Positions 51,427 through 61,800 of a DNA stretch of 64,000 bases are shown piece after piece; position 1 is the first letter of the stretch, and each line of letters opens with the position of its first letter. A program made the position numbers and the translations under genes. The DNA is taken from positions 3,224,001 to 3,288,000 of the forward strand of contig NZ_CP028369.1 of NCBI RefSeq assembly GCF_003032475.1, given 5' to 3'. The notes under the pieces are model-generated. The model saw nothing but the letters and a program-made list of their open reading frames with translations, had not been told where the DNA came from and searched no databases. The stretch is from Streptomyces sp. P3. Its GTDB lineage: Bacteria > Actinomycetota > Actinomycetes > Streptomycetales > Streptomycetaceae.

Positions 51427-52965
51427 TCAGTCCTGTTTCAGCGCGAACCACAGCTCCATCCGCACGTCGGGATCGTCCAGGTCGGCGTCGAGCAGCGCGG
51501 CGCAGCGGGCGATCCGCTGCCGGACGGTGTTGCGGTGCACGGCCAGGGCGACTGCCGTCCGGTCCCAACTGCCGTGCAGGGAGAGCCAGGCGCGCAGCGT
51601 CTCGACGAGGGCGGCCCGGCCGGCGAGCGGGGCGAGCTGGGCACGCGCGTGGTCCCGGGCCTCGTCCGCGGGCACCAGGTCCAGCAGCCCGGCCCCCGAG
51701 CCGTGGCGCACCAGGGCCGTGCGGGCGGCCAGGGCCCGGCCCAGCGCGCGGGCCGCCTGCGCGTCGGCGGCCGGCCAGCCGGCCGGAGCGGTGTCCGCGC
51801 TGACGCCGAGGACCCAGCCCGGCTGCGGCCGCGGCGGGCGGCCGGCCGGCACGAGGACCCGGACGACGTCCTCGCCGAGATCGACCAGCGGCGACCCCAG
51901 CCCGGCGCCTAGCGCGGAGGCCGCCACCGGGTCGGGAGTGCGCCCGCCCTGCGGCCGCCCGTGCACGACGAGCCACCGCTCCCCGCCCAGCAGCGGCGCC
52001 ACCTCCTCGGGCGCGCCGCCCAGCAGCAGCCGTACCAGCGCCGAGGAGCGTGACGCTCCCGACCCGCTCTGTTGCTCGCCGGTGAGCAGGGAGAGCAGCA
52101 CGGCGGCGACGGAGGCGATGGTGTGGTCGCCGGGACCCCGCCGGGGCGCCGCCACGCCCAGCACGAAGCCGCGCCCGGCGCCGAGCGCGTAGGCGGACAG
52201 GTGGACGCCCGCCGGAGTGGTGTCGCCGGCGGTGGCGGGAGGGGCGGCCGAGGACGGGGCGGCGGCCTGCGCGGCGGGAGTGGCGGCGCGGGAGAGGAGC
52301 AGCCGGGCGAGCGCGGCGAGCGGGTCGTCCGCCTCGGACGGACTGCCCGCCCCGGCGATCTCCGCGCCCTGCGGGCCGTACAGCACCGCGCGGCCGCCGA
52401 CCCGCCGGGCGAGCTGCCGCAGCACGGAGGGGACCGGGTCCGGGCGGGAGGCGGCGGCCGCGAGGCTCTGCTGGGCCTCGGTCACCCGGCGCAGTTCGGC
52501 CGTGCGGGCGCGCTCGATGAGCTGCCAGACGGCGCGGGCGACCGCCGCGAACGTCGTCTGCGGGGGCACCTCCAGGAGCGGCAGCCCGTGCGCCTCGCAC
52601 GCGGCGACCAGCGCGGGCGGCACCGTGTCGTGCACCGGCGCGACGCCGAAGCCCAGGGCCGCGCCGCCCGCCGCCACGACCCGCGAGACGTACTCGTCGA
52701 CGTGCGTCCCCGGGCCTGCCGTCCCCTGCGTCGCCGTCCCCGGCCCCGCCGTCCCCGGGAGGTGCACCCCGGCTGTCAGCAGCAGGTCGCCGCCCAGCAG
52801 GTACGGGTACGGGTCGGCCATCTCCGAGGAGTGCGCGCCGTGCAGGACCGGGCCGGCGCCGACCGGTCCGGCGATCTGCCGCAGCCCGAGATCCTTGCGG
52901 GCCAGCAGGGCGGCGAGGGGCACGGGCGGAGTGGGAGGGACGGCAGGCGGACCCGGCGACGTCAT
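51427..52965 (-). CDS. PucR-family transcriptional regulator
   Basis: 512 aa. The N-terminal PucR sensor domain (about 15-150, with LARKDLGLRQIAGP and DPYPYLLGGDLLLTAGV) is followed by a low-complexity linker. The C-terminal PucR HTH_30 has LSLHGSWDRTAVALAVHRNT and RQRIARCAALLDADLDDPDV. GGAGGAAG precedes the ATG at 52965. It is divergent from the ureohydrolase gene, with 164 bases between, so it probably regulates nitrogen or amine catabolism there. Confidence 0.88.
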   Translation of the reverse strand: MTSPGPPAVPPTPPVPLAALLARKDLGLRQIAGPVGAGPVLHGAHSSEMADPYPYLLGGDLLLTAGVHLPGTAGPGTATQGTAGPGTHVDEYVSRVVAAGGAALGFGVAPVHDTVPPALVAACEAHGLPLLEVPPQTTFAAVARAVWQLIERARTAELRRVTEAQQSLAAAASRPDPVPSVLRQLARRVGGRAVLYGPQGAEIAGAGSPSEADDPLAALARLLLSRAATPAAQAAAPSSAAPPATAGDTTPAGVHLSAYALGAGRGFVLGVAAPRRGPGDHTIASVAAVLLSLLTGEQQSGSGASRSSALVRLLLGGAPEEVAPLLGGERWLVVHGRPQGGRTPDPVAASALGAGLGSPLVDLGEDVVRVLVPAGRPPRPQPGWVLGVSADTAPAGWPAADAQAARALGRALAARTALVRHGSGAGLLDLVPADEARDHARAQLAPLAGRAALVETLRAWLSLHGSWDRTAVALAVHRNTVRQRIARCAALLDADLDDPDVRMELWFALKQD

Positions 52966-53129
52966 GTGCGCTTCCTCCACATCAGGACCCCATGATGGAT
53001 GAAACGTACACTTCGCGGCCGCCGTCCGGCTGCCTAGGGTCGACGGGAGACCCCCGGCCCGACTCCCCCGTAGGGTCGGACGAGAAGCAGCGCATACGCG
53101 ACGAAGCGTGAGAAAGAAGGCATACGACC

Positions 53130-54098
53130 ATGGACGGCAACGAGACGCCCCGCGGCCCCGTCGACTCCTCCCGCATCCCGCGCTACGCCGGCCCCGCGAC
53201 CTTCGCCCGGCTGCCCCGCCTCGACGAGGTCGGCCGCGCCGACGTCGCCGTCGTGGGCGTGCCGTTCGACTCGGGCGTCTCCTACCGCCCCGGCGCCCGC
53301 TTCGGCGGCAACGCGATCCGCGAGGCGTCCCGGCTGCTGCGGCCGTACAACCCGGCACAGGACGCCTCCCCGTTCGCCCTCGCCCAGGTCGCGGACGGCG
53401 GCGACATCGCGGTGAACCCGTTCGACATCCACGAGGCCGTGGAGACGATCGAGGCGGCCGCCGACGACCTGCTCGGCACCGGCGCGCGCCTGATGACCCT
53501 GGGCGGTGACCACACCATCGCGCTCCCGCTGCTGCGCTCGGTCGCGAAGAAGCACGGCCCCGTGGCCCTGCTCCACTTCGACGCCCACCTCGACACCTGG
53601 GACACCTACTTCGGCGCCGAGTACACACACGGCACGCCGTTCCGCCGGGCCGTCGAGGAGGGCGTCCTCGACACCGAGGCGCTGTCCCACGTCGGCACCC
53701 GCGGACCGCTCTACGGCAAGCAGGACCTCACCGACGACGAGAAGATGGGCTTCGGCATCGTCACCTCGGCGGACGTCTACCGGCGCGGCGCCGACGAGAT
53801 CGCCGACCAGCTGCGCCAGCGCATCGGCGACCGCCCGCTCTACATCTCCATCGACATCGACTGCCTCGACCCGGCGCACGCGCCCGGCACCGGCACCCCG
53901 GAGGCCGGCGGCATGACCTCCCGCGAGCTCCTGGAGATCCTGCGCGGCCTCGCCTCCTGCCACCTGGTCTCGGCGGACGTCGTCGAGGTGGCCCCCGCGT
54001 ACGATCACGCGGAGATCACGTCGGTGGCCGCGTCCCACACGGCGTACGAACTCACCACGATCATGTCCCGACAGATTGCCGAGGCTCGCGCGAAGTGA
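53130..54098 (+). CDS. speB: Ureohydrolase (agmatinase or guanidinobutyrase)
   Basis: A 322-aa binuclear Mn ureohydrolase. Metal motifs are [17 protein letters not shown] and [19 protein letters not shown]. It releases urea from a guanidino substrate. The family call is firm, but agmatinase and 4-guanidinobutyrase cannot be told apart by eye. Its four-base overlap with a ThDP decarboxylase-like gene makes guanidinobutyrate in an arginine pathway a serious alternative. It is divergent from a PucR regulator. Confidence 0.88.
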   Translation: MDGNETPRGPVDSSRIPRYAGPATFARLPRLDEVGRADVAVVGVPFDSGVSYRPGARFGGNAIREASRLLRPYNPAQDASPFALAQVADGGDIAVNPFDIHEAVETIEAAADDLLGTGARLMTLGGDHTIALPLLRSVAKKHGPVALLHFDAHLDTWDTYFGAEYTHGTPFRRAVEEGVLDTEALSHVGTRGPLYGKQDLTDDEKMGFGIVTSADVYRRGADEIADQLRQRIGDRPLYISIDIDCLDPAHAPGTGTPEAGGMTSRELLEILRGLASCHLVSADVVEVAPAYDHAEITSVAASHTAYELTTIMSRQIAEARAK

Positions 54099-55795
54099 CT
54101 CACGACCACGACCTGGTGCTCCGCCCGACCGCCGCGCAGACGGAGGCCGCACTGAACCCTCCCCCCGGCCGCACCGGCGGAGACCTGGTCGTGGAGACCC
54201 TGGCCGGGCTCGGCGCGACGACGGTGTTCGGGCTGCCCGGCCAGCACGCGCTCGCCGTCTTCGACGCCCTGCGCCGCTCCTCGCTGCGTTATGTCGGCCT
54301 GCGGATGGAGAACAACGCGGGCTTCGCGGCGGACGCGTACGGCAGGATCACCGGGGAGGCCGCGCCGCTGCTGCTGTCGACCGGCCCGGGCGCCCTCACC
54401 TCCCTCGCCGCCCTGCACGAGGCCGCGGCGGCCTCCGCCCCGGTCCTGGCGATCTGCAGCCAGGTCCCGACGGCGGGGCTGGGCGGCGGCCGGCGCGGTC
54501 ATCTGCACGAACTCCCGGACCAGGCGGCCTCGTTCAGGGGTGTCGTGAAGTCCGTCCACCAGGCCCGCACCGCGTCGCAGATCCCTTCGGCGATCGAGGC
54601 GGCCTGGAAGTCCGCGCTGACGGTCCCGCACGGCCCGGTGTGGGTGGAGATCCCGCAGGACGTGCTGCTGGCGCGGACGTCGATCCCGGTCGTGACGGGC
54701 GGCGACGCGTTCCCCGACGACCTGCCGCCGCGCCCCGAACTGACGGCCCTGGCCGCCGACCTGCTGTCGCGTGCCGAGCGCCCGGCGATCATCGCCGGCG
54801 GGGGAGTGGTCCGGGCGGACGCGTCGGGCAAGCTGCGGCAGCTCGCGGAGCGGCTCGACGCGCCCGTCGTCACCACCCCCGGCGGCAAGGGCGCGTTCCC
54901 CTGGACGCACCCCCTCTCCCTGCGGTCCTGGCTGGAGGACCGGCACACCACGGACTTCCTGGAGGACGCGGACGTCCTGCTGGTGGTCGGCTCGGGTCTC
55001 GGCGAACTGTCGTCGAACTACCACACGTTCACGCCCCGCGGCCGCGTCGTCCAGATCGAGGCGGACCTCGGCAAACTGGAGTCCAACCACCCGGCGCTGG
55101 GCATCCACGCGGACGCCCGCCTCGCGTTGCAGGCGCTCCTGGAGACGGTGGAGACGCGGCAGGACGAGACCGCGCCCGGCCGGGTGCGGGACCTGCTCGC
55201 GAAGGTCGCCGACCGTATCGCCGCCCAGGACCTCACCCTGGAACAGGAAGTGCTGGCGTCGGTGCGCAGGGCGCTCCCGGCCGACTCCCCGTCCTTCTGG
55301 GACATGACGATCCTCGCCTACTGGGCCTGGTCGGCCTTCGACGCCAAGGGTCCCAACCGCCTGCACTCCGCGCAGGGCGCCGGCGGCCTCGGCTATGCCT
55401 TCCCCGCGGCGCTGGGCGCGGCGGTGGCCGACCCGACCCGACCGGTGCTGGCGGTGTCCGGCGACGGCGGCGCCCTGTACTCGGTCGCCGAGCTGGCCAC
55501 GGCCCGCCAGCACGACCTGAACGTCACCTGGCTGATCGTCGACGACGGCGGCTACGGCATCCTGCGCGAGTACATGACGGACTCCTTCGGCGCGGCCACC
55601 GGCACCGAGCTGACCCGCCCCGACTTCGCGGCGCTGGCGGAGTCCTTCGGCGTGCCGGGCGTGCGGACGTCCCCGCGGGCCCTGGCGGCGGACCTGGCGA
55701 AGGCGCTGTCCGAACCCGGCCCGTCGGTGGTCGTGCTCCCGGCGGTGCTGCGCATGTTCGCGCCGACGCACACCGGGACCGGCGACGGCCGTTGA
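54095..55795 (+). CDS. ThDP-dependent enzyme (acetolactate synthase/2-ketoarginine decarboxylase-like)
   Basis: A 566-aa enzyme with the three ThDP domains. The N-terminal PYR part has [14 protein letters not shown] with the cofactor-activating Glu. A central nucleotide-binding-like domain follows, then a C-terminal PP part with GDGGALYSV and [11 protein letters not shown] start in a GTGA overlap with the ureohydrolase, so the two are co-translated. It belongs to the acetolactate-synthase-like family that also includes AruI, 2-ketoarginine decarboxylase. The substrate is inferred from context only. Confidence 0.85.
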   Translation: MTHDHDLVLRPTAAQTEAALNPPPGRTGGDLVVETLAGLGATTVFGLPGQHALAVFDALRRSSLRYVGLRMENNAGFAADAYGRITGEAAPLLLSTGPGALTSLAALHEAAAASAPVLAICSQVPTAGLGGGRRGHLHELPDQAASFRGVVKSVHQARTASQIPSAIEAAWKSALTVPHGPVWVEIPQDVLLARTSIPVVTGGDAFPDDLPPRPELTALAADLLSRAERPAIIAGGGVVRADASGKLRQLAERLDAPVVTTPGGKGAFPWTHPLSLRSWLEDRHTTDFLEDADVLLVVGSGLGELSSNYHTFTPRGRVVQIEADLGKLESNHPALGIHADARLALQALLETVETRQDETAPGRVRDLLAKVADRIAAQDLTLEQEVLASVRRALPADSPSFWDMTILAYWAWSAFDAKGPNRLHSAQGAGGLGYAFPAALGAAVADPTRPVLAVSGDGGALYSVAELATARQHDLNVTWLIVDDGGYGILREYMTDSFGAATGTELTRPDFAALAESFGVPGVRTSPRALAADLAKALSEPGPSVVVLPAVLRMFAPTHTGTGDGR

Positions 55796-55807
55796 TACCG
55801 TCCCGGC

Positions 55808-56524
55808 ATGTCTGAAGCACCCGGACCACCCGGCACCCACCTCGGTCCCGGCGCCCACCTCGGTCCCGGCGCCCACCTCGGTCCCGGCCCTGTCACCGCC
55901 GACGACGTGCGGGACGCGGTCCGGGCGGCGGCGGCCGTACTGCGCGGGGCTCGGGAGGCCGACTGGGACGTCAGGGCCGGTTCCCTGGAGTGGAGTTGCT
56001 GGGAGACCGTCGAGCACCTCGCCGACGATCTCTTCGCCTATGCCGCCCAACTGGGCCCCGAGCAGCCGCCGTCGGACCGGGAGGTGCCCTTCGTCTGGAG
56101 CCCCAGGAGGCCCGGCGGACCGGCCAACGTCGTCTTCGCCGACCGCGGGGCCGGTGCGGCCGGGCTGGTGCAGGTGCTGGAGGCGAGCGGCGCCCTGTTG
56201 ACGGCCGTGGTGCGCACCGCCGCGCCCGACGTCAGGTCGCACCATGTCTTCGGCGCCTCCGACCCCGAGGGCTTCGCCGCCATGGGCGTCGTCGAGACGC
56301 TGGTGCACCTGCACGACGTCGCCGAGGGGCTCGGGGTGCGGTGGGAGCCGGACGCCGGGCTGTGCGAACGGGTGCTGGCGCGGTTGTTCCCGGACGCCCC
56401 GGCCGGCGCCGGCCCGTGGCCCACCCTGCTGTGGGCGACCGGCCGGGGCGAGATCCCCGGGCGCGCCCGTCTCACCCGGTGGCGCTGGCACGGTGCTCCC
56501 CGCGAGGCCGCCGAAAAGGGCTGA
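55808..56524 (+). CDS. DinB/mycothiol-dependent maleylpyruvate isomerase-like protein
   Basis: A 238-aa four-helix-bundle protein. It has WSCWETVEHLADDLFAYAAQ and MGVVETLVHLHDVAEGLG, with His residues placed as in the metal triad of mycothiol-dependent enzymes. The N-terminus carries a threefold HLGPGA repeat from an 18-bp tandem duplication (55839-55890). It is 12 bases after the ThDP gene and may be its operon partner. The substrate is unknown. Confidence 0.75.
   Translation: MSEAPGPPGTHLGPGAHLGPGAHLGPGPVTADDVRDAVRAAAAVLRGAREADWDVRAGSLEWSCWETVEHLADDLFAYAAQLGPEQPPSDREVPFVWSPRRPGGPANVVFADRGAGAAGLVQVLEASGALLTAVVRTAAPDVRSHHVFGASDPEGFAAMGVVETLVHLHDVAEGLGVRWEPDAGLCERVLARLFPDAPAGAGPWPTLLWATGRGEIPGRARLTRWRWHGAPREAAEKG
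55839..55890 (+). repeat. 18-bp tandem repeat inside DinB-like gene
   Basis: CACCTCGGTCCCGGCGCC is repeated almost three times, encoding HLGPGA units near the N-terminus of the DinB-like protein. It is in frame, so copy-number change would only alter length. Confidence 0.8.
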
Positions 56525-56554
56525 ACCCCCTTGTCACCAAGGGAGGTTCAGCCC
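56518..56554. terminator. Bidirectional terminator after DinB-like gene
   Basis: GGGCTGAACC pairs with GGTTCAGCCC, extended by six more pairs beyond a one-base bulge, over a 4-base loop. It includes the stop codon of the rightward gene and lies before the nuclease stop. Confidence 0.75.
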
Positions 56555-56577
56555 CTCCGTGCGTTCGTCCCGCGGTC

Positions 56578-57384
56578 CTACCAGATCGCCTCGACCCACT
56601 CCGGGTGGTCGATGAACGGGTTGCGGTTGTGCTGGTAGGTGTCGTAGATGGTCTGGTTGCGCTTCTCCTCGAAGGCGCTCGGCGGGTCCTCGTCGTTCCA
56701 CTGCTTGAGCACGGAGAGCTTGCCGATGTACGGGTTGCTGCCGTTGTTGACCTTCTCGTTGGGCTCCAGGTCGGCGAAGCCGTCGCCGCCGTCGTAGCGG
56801 ACCGCCATGTAGAGGATCATGCGGGCCACGTCGCCCTTGTCGGCGTCACGCGGCTCGAAGGAGTCGGAGTCGGTGAGGCTGCCGCCGCCGCCCGAGACGG
56901 TGCTGCCGCCGTTGTCGAAGTCCTTGTTGCCGCGGATGCTGTTGACCGTCACGTCCGCGGGACGCAGGTGGTGCAGGTCCGTGCCGGGACCGGTCACCTC
57001 GCCGAAGTCGCCGTGCGACTTGGCCCAGACGTGCTCGCGGTTCCAGTCGCCGACGTCGCCGCCGTTGAGGGACTTGCTGCGTGAGACGCCGCTGTACAGC
57101 AGGATCACGTTGCTGCTGTTGTTCGGGTCCTGGTCGGTGACCTTCAGGGCGTTCCAGACCGCGGAGTACGAGATCTTCGAGACATTGGCGCTGATGATCG
57201 TGTGCAGCGAGGACTTCAGGCTCGTGCCGGTCTTGCCGACCGCGTTCTTGTAGTACGTCGAGTCGTACGCCGTCGTGGTCGCCGCGGCGGGGGACGCGGT
57301 GAGCGCGGGGGCGGTGAGGCCGACCAGGACGGCCGTGGTGGCAAGCGCCACCGACTTCCATCGGTTTATGCGTGTCGCCAGCAT
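56578..57384 (-). CDS. Secreted endonuclease I-type nuclease
   Basis: 268 aa. A signal peptide with an Ala-rich end (about 1-35, ASPAAA) is followed by an endonuclease I/Bsn-type nuclease. DWNREHVWAKSHG and TDLHHLRPADVTVNSIRGN form the His-Asn-metal active site. It degrades extracellular RNA/DNA for nutrient scavenging or competition. The ATG at 57384 is preceded by GGAC only. Two near-identical 14-bp elements lie upstream. Confidence 0.88.
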   Translation of the reverse strand: MLATRINRWKSVALATTAVLVGLTAPALTASPAAATTTAYDSTYYKNAVGKTGTSLKSSLHTIISANVSKISYSAVWNALKVTDQDPNNSSNVILLYSGVSRSKSLNGGDVGDWNREHVWAKSHGDFGEVTGPGTDLHHLRPADVTVNSIRGNKDFDNGGSTVSGGGGSLTDSDSFEPRDADKGDVARMILYMAVRYDGGDGFADLEPNEKVNNGSNPYIGKLSVLKQWNDEDPPSAFEEKRNQTIYDTYQHNRNPFIDHPEWVEAIW

Positions 57385-57397
57385 GTGGGGTGTCCGA

Positions 57398-57521
57398 TCT
57401 ACGCGGGTTGATTGAAGGCGGCAATCGGGAGAGTGACATGCACATGCGGCCGTGGCAATGAATCTGACATGTCTTTCAGATGACGAGAACCGGCAAACTG
57501 TCCTTTGTCTACGCGAGTTGA
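57398..57521. repeat. Two copies of TCTACGCGRGTTGA upstream of nuclease gene
   Basis: TCTACGCGGGTTGA (57398-57411) and TCTACGCGAGTTGA (57508-57521) match at 13 of 14 positions, 110 bp apart in the same orientation. The first lies within 14 bases of the nuclease start. They are candidate binding sites for an unidentified regulator. Confidence 0.45.
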
Positions 57522-57772
57522 CGTGCGCGAACGGCCCCCGACAGGAGGGCCGGGGCCGTCGCCGCTGTACGGGTGAGGGGTGGTCGGCTCACGTCGCAGG
57601 GGTCCAGCCGGTAGACCGTCGACTGGCTGCTCTGCGCGGTGGACGCGGCGTCCGACCCGGTGGCGCCGTCCGAGGCGTCCGACGTCGCGCCGTACTCGCT
57701 CGCCTGTCGGTCGCGGCGCGAACTCCCCCTCGTGGTGCGCGATGTGCGTACGTTCTGCGACGAACCTGTCAC
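57509..57772 (-). CDS. Doubtful small ORF
   Basis: 87 codons from a GTG at 57772. Third-position GC is high in the first two thirds, but the sequence is Ser/Thr/Ala/Asp-rich without a recognisable domain or good ribosome site. It lies in the 447-base gap between the nuclease and the beta-lactamase-fold gene. It may be noncoding; I list it only so the gap is described. Confidence 0.2.
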   Translation of the reverse strand: MTGSSQNVRTSRTTRGSSRRDRQASEYGATSDASDGATGSDAASTAQSSQSTVYRLDPCDVSRPPLTRTAATAPALLSGAVRARQLA

Positions 57773-57831
57773 GAACTCCCGCAGATCGAACGGGAGTACA
57801 ACTATCGATCAGGCGTGTGAGTCAACGTGGC

Positions 57832-58686
57832 ATGACTCACCGGACCGCAAGAAGCAGAAGGGGACTGGTCGCCACGGCGCTCGGCGCCGCCGTCCTCGTC
57901 ACCGGCGTGGCCACCGCCGCACCCGCCTCGGCCGCAACGCCCACCGTCACCTGCACGTCGAGCAAGGCCGCTCTGGCCACCAAGCTGAAGAAGGACATCA
58001 CCGCCGCGCTGGTGGGTCGCAAGGGCACGATCGCCGTGGGTCTCTACGACCGCACCACGAACACCACCTGCACCCTGCGCGCCTCCACCGCCTACGACTC
58101 GGCCAGCGTGGTCAAGGTGACCGTCCTGTCCGCGCTGCTGTGGGACGCGCAGAACGCCGGCCGCACGCTGACCAGCCGGGAGAAGTCGCTCGCCACCGCC
58201 ATGATCACCAAGTCGGACAACGCCTCCACCTCCACCCTGTGGAAGCAGCTCGGCGTGACGAAGATCAAGAAGTTCCTGGCCGCGGCGAAGATGACCCAGA
58301 CCAAGCCCGGCGCGAACAACTACTGGGGTCTGACCCAGATCACCGTCACCGACGAGCAGAAGCTGCTCAAGCTGATCCACGCCCGCAACACGGTGCTGAC
58401 CGACGCCTCGCGCACCTATGTCAGCACCCTGATGGGCAAGGTCGTCTCCGCGCAGCGCTGGGGCACCCCGTACGGCCGGCCCGCGAACGTCTCCTGGCAC
58501 GTCAAGAACGGCTGGCTGTCGCGTGCCACGCAGGGCTGGCGGGTGCACAGCGTCGGCACGTTCAAGGGCGGCGGCCACGACTACGTGATGACCGTCCTCA
58601 CGCACGGCAACAGCACCATGAACTACGGCATCGCGACCATCCAGGGCGTCGCCAAGGTCGTCCACAAGGATCTGGCCGCCTCCTGA
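57832..58686 (+). CDS. Secreted beta-lactamase-fold serine hydrolase
   Basis: 284 aa. A signal peptide (SRRGLVATALGAAVLVTGVA..ASA, cleaved about residue 34) precedes a class A beta-lactamase/transpeptidase-like fold. SVVK supplies the SxxK nucleophile, SDN is intact in TKSDNAST, and the third motif is KNG (VKNGW) instead of KTG. No clear omega-loop ExxLN is seen, so it may not be a true beta-lactamase and could process peptidoglycan or another ester/amide. A terminator follows. Confidence 0.82.
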   Translation: MTHRTARSRRGLVATALGAAVLVTGVATAAPASAATPTVTCTSSKAALATKLKKDITAALVGRKGTIAVGLYDRTTNTTCTLRASTAYDSASVVKVTVLSALLWDAQNAGRTLTSREKSLATAMITKSDNASTSTLWKQLGVTKIKKFLAAAKMTQTKPGANNYWGLTQITVTDEQKLLKLIHARNTVLTDASRTYVSTLMGKVVSAQRWGTPYGRPANVSWHVKNGWLSRATQGWRVHSVGTFKGGGHDYVMTVLTHGNSTMNYGIATIQGVAKVVHKDLAAS

Positions 58687-58721
58687 GCGCGCTTCGCGCA
58701 CCATCCCTTCGGGCGGCCCCC

Positions 58722-58758
58722 CGGCCCGTCACCGCGGCTCGCCCAAGGTGACGGGCCG
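58722..58758. terminator. Terminator after beta-lactamase-fold gene
   Basis: A perfect 12-bp stem (CGGCCCGTCACC and complement) with a 13-base loop lies 36 bases past the stop codon. Confidence 0.65.
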
Positions 58759-58892
58759 ATGACCTTCCGTGATCCTTGCAGGCGCGGCCCGCACGCCGGG
58801 AAGCGGATCGTTGCGCGGGGATGAAATCCGCGTCCCCGGACGTTGGTGCCTTCCGGCAGATCAGGTCGGATCGAGGAAGCGGAGGCACCGGC

Positions 58893-61800
58893 GTGAGTGA
58901 GCAACGGGGATGGGCACGACGGCTGGCGGGCTACGCCCGGCGCCACCCTGCGGACGTCGCCCTGGCCCTCGGCTCCTCGCTGCTCGGCATGGCCGTGATG
59001 GCGCTGGTCCCGCTGGTCACCAAGGTGATCATCGACGACGTCATCGGCGACCACTCCCGTGACATGGCCCCCTGGGCGGGAGCCCTCCTCGGCGCCGCCG
59101 TCCTCGTCTACGTCTCCACCTACGTCCGCCGCTACTACGGCGGCCGTCTCGCCCTGGACGTCCAGCACGACCTGCGGACCGACATGTTCGAGACGATCAC
59201 CCGGCTCGACGGCCGACGCCAGGACGAGCTGTCCACCGGCCAGGTCGTCGGCCGCGCGACCAGCGACCTCCAGCTGATCCAGGGCCTGCTGTTCATGCTC
59301 CCGATGACGATCGGGAACCTGCTGCTGTTCCTGATCTCCCTGGTGATCATGGCGTGGCTGTCGCTTCCGCTCACCCTGGTCGCCCTCGCGGTGGCGCCCG
59401 CCCTCGCGTACATCGCGGGGCGCAGCCGGACCAAGCTCCACCCCGCCACCTGGTACGCCCAGGCCCAGGCGGCGGCCGTGGCGGGCGTGGTCGACGGCGC
59501 CGTCAGCGGCGTACGCGTGGTGAAGGGGTTCGGGCAGGAGGACCAGGAGACCGGGAAGCTCCGCGAGGTGGGCCGCCGGCTCTTCGCCGGGCGGCTGCGC
59601 ACGATCCGCCTGAACGCCGCCTACACCCCCGCCCTGCAGGCCGTGCCCGCCCTCGGCCAGGTCGCCATGCTGGCGCTCGGCGGCTGGCTGGCCGTGCGCG
59701 GCCACATCACCCTCGGCACCTTCGTCGCCTTCTCCACCTACCTGGCCCAGCTCGTCGGCCCGGTCCGGATGCTGGCCGTGGTCCTCACCGTCGGCCAGCA
59801 GGCCCGCGCCGGCACCGAGCGCGTCCTGGAGCTCATCGACACCGAGCCGTCGATGCGGGACGGCTCCAAGGTGCTCCCCGCGGACGCCCCGGCGACCGTC
59901 GAGTTCGACGACGTCTCCTTCGGCTACGACCCCGAACGTCCCGTCCTCGACGGCCTCAGTTTCGAGATCCGCCCCGGCGAGACCGTCGCCGTCGTCGGCT
60001 CCTCCGGCTCCGGCAAGTCCACGGTCTCGCTGCTGCTGCCCCGCTTCTACGACGTCACCCGGGGCGCGGTCCTCATCGGCGGCCACGACGTGCGCGAGCT
60101 CACCCTCGACTCGCTGCGGGCCGCGATCGGACTGGTCCCCGAGGACTCCTTCCTCTTCTCCGACACCATCCGCGCCAACATCGCCTACGGCCGCCCCGAC
60201 GCCACCCAGGAGCAGATCGAGGCGGCCGCCCGCGCCGCCCAGGCCGACCGGTTCGTCGCCGAGCTGCCGGCCGGGTACGACACCAAGGTCGGTGAGCACG
60301 GCCTCACCCTCTCCGGCGGCCAGCGCCAGCGCGTCGCGCTCGCCCGCGCGATCCTCTCCGACCCGCGCCTGCTGGTCCTCGACGACGCCACCTCCGCCGT
60401 GGACGCGGCCGTCGAGCACGAGATCCACGAGGCGCTGGGGCAGGTCATGCAGGGCCGCACCACACTGCTGATCGCCCACCGCCGCTCCACCCTGGGCCTC
60501 GCCGACCGCATCGCCGTCCTCGACGCCGGCCGTCTCGCCGACATCGGCACCCACGAGGAGCTCCAGGAGCGCTCCGCGCTCTACCGCAGGCTGCTCACCG
60601 ACCCCGACGAACTCGGCGGCGTCTCGCCCGGCCACACCCGGCCGGCCGCCCCCGGCGAGGACACCTCCGTCCGCGACGAGCTGGACGCCGAGTTCGACGC
60701 CGAGCGCGGGGTCACCCCCCGGCTGTGGACCGGCGACCGTGAGCCGAAGGACACGGCGCTGTCCGGAACGCCCGCCACGCCCGAGCTCCTCGCCCAGGTC
60801 GAGGCGCTTCCCCCGGCCGCCGACACCCCCGGCGTCGACGAACGGCGGGCGGTCCGGCCGGAGGCGTCGTACGGCCTGCGCAGGCTGCTGCACGGCTTCG
60901 GCGCGCCGCTCCTGGTCAGCCTCGTCCTGGTCGCCGCCGACGCCGGCATGGGCCTGCTGCTGCCGGTGATGATCCGGCACGGCATCGACCAGGGCGTGTC
61001 CCGGGCGGCGCTGGGCGCCGTCTGGACGGCCTCCCTGCTCGCCCTGCTGGCCGTGGTGGCGCAGTGGGCCGCGCAGACCGGTGAGATCCGGATGACCGGA
61101 CGCACCGGCGAACGCGTCCTCTACACGCTCAGGCTGAAGATCTTCGCCCAGCTCCAGCGGCTCGGCCTCGACTACTACGAGCGTGAGCTGACCGGCCGGA
61201 TCATGACGAGGATGACGACGGACGTCGACGCCCTGTCCACTTTCCTGCAGACCGGCCTGGTCACCGCCTTCGTCTCGGTCGTCACCTTCTTCGGCATCAT
61301 GGTCGCGCTGCTGGTGATCGACGTGCAGCTGGCGCTGGTCGTCTTCGCGACGCTGCCGCCGCTGATCATCGCCACCTACTTCTTCCGCAGGGCCAGCGTG
61401 AAGGCGTACGAACTGGCCCGCGAGCGGGTCTCGACGGTCAACGCCGACCTCCAGGAGTCGGTGTCCGGGCTGCGGATCGTGCAGGCCTTCCGGCGCGAGC
61501 GGGACGGCGCGGCACGGTTCGCGGAGCGCTCCGACAGCTACCGCCGCGCGCGCATCCGGGGCCAGTGGCTGATCTCGGTCTACTTCCCGTTCGTGCAGCT
61601 GCTGTCCTCGGTCGCGGCGGCGGCCGTGCTGATCGCGGGCGCGGGGCGGGTCGACGCGGCGACCCTCACCACCGGCGCGCTGGTGGCCTACCTGCTCTAC
61701 ATCGACCTGTTCTTCGCCCCCGTGCAGCAGCTCTCGCAGGTCTTCGACGGCTACCAGCAGGCGACCGTCTCGCTGGGCCGCATCCAGGAACTGCTCCGCG

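Noticed and set aside
57452..57820. A 122-codon plus-strand frame in the nuclease/beta-lactamase gap
   Set aside because: No ribosome site, Arg/Gly/Cys-rich shadow-like composition, and overlap with promoter sequences of both flanking genes.
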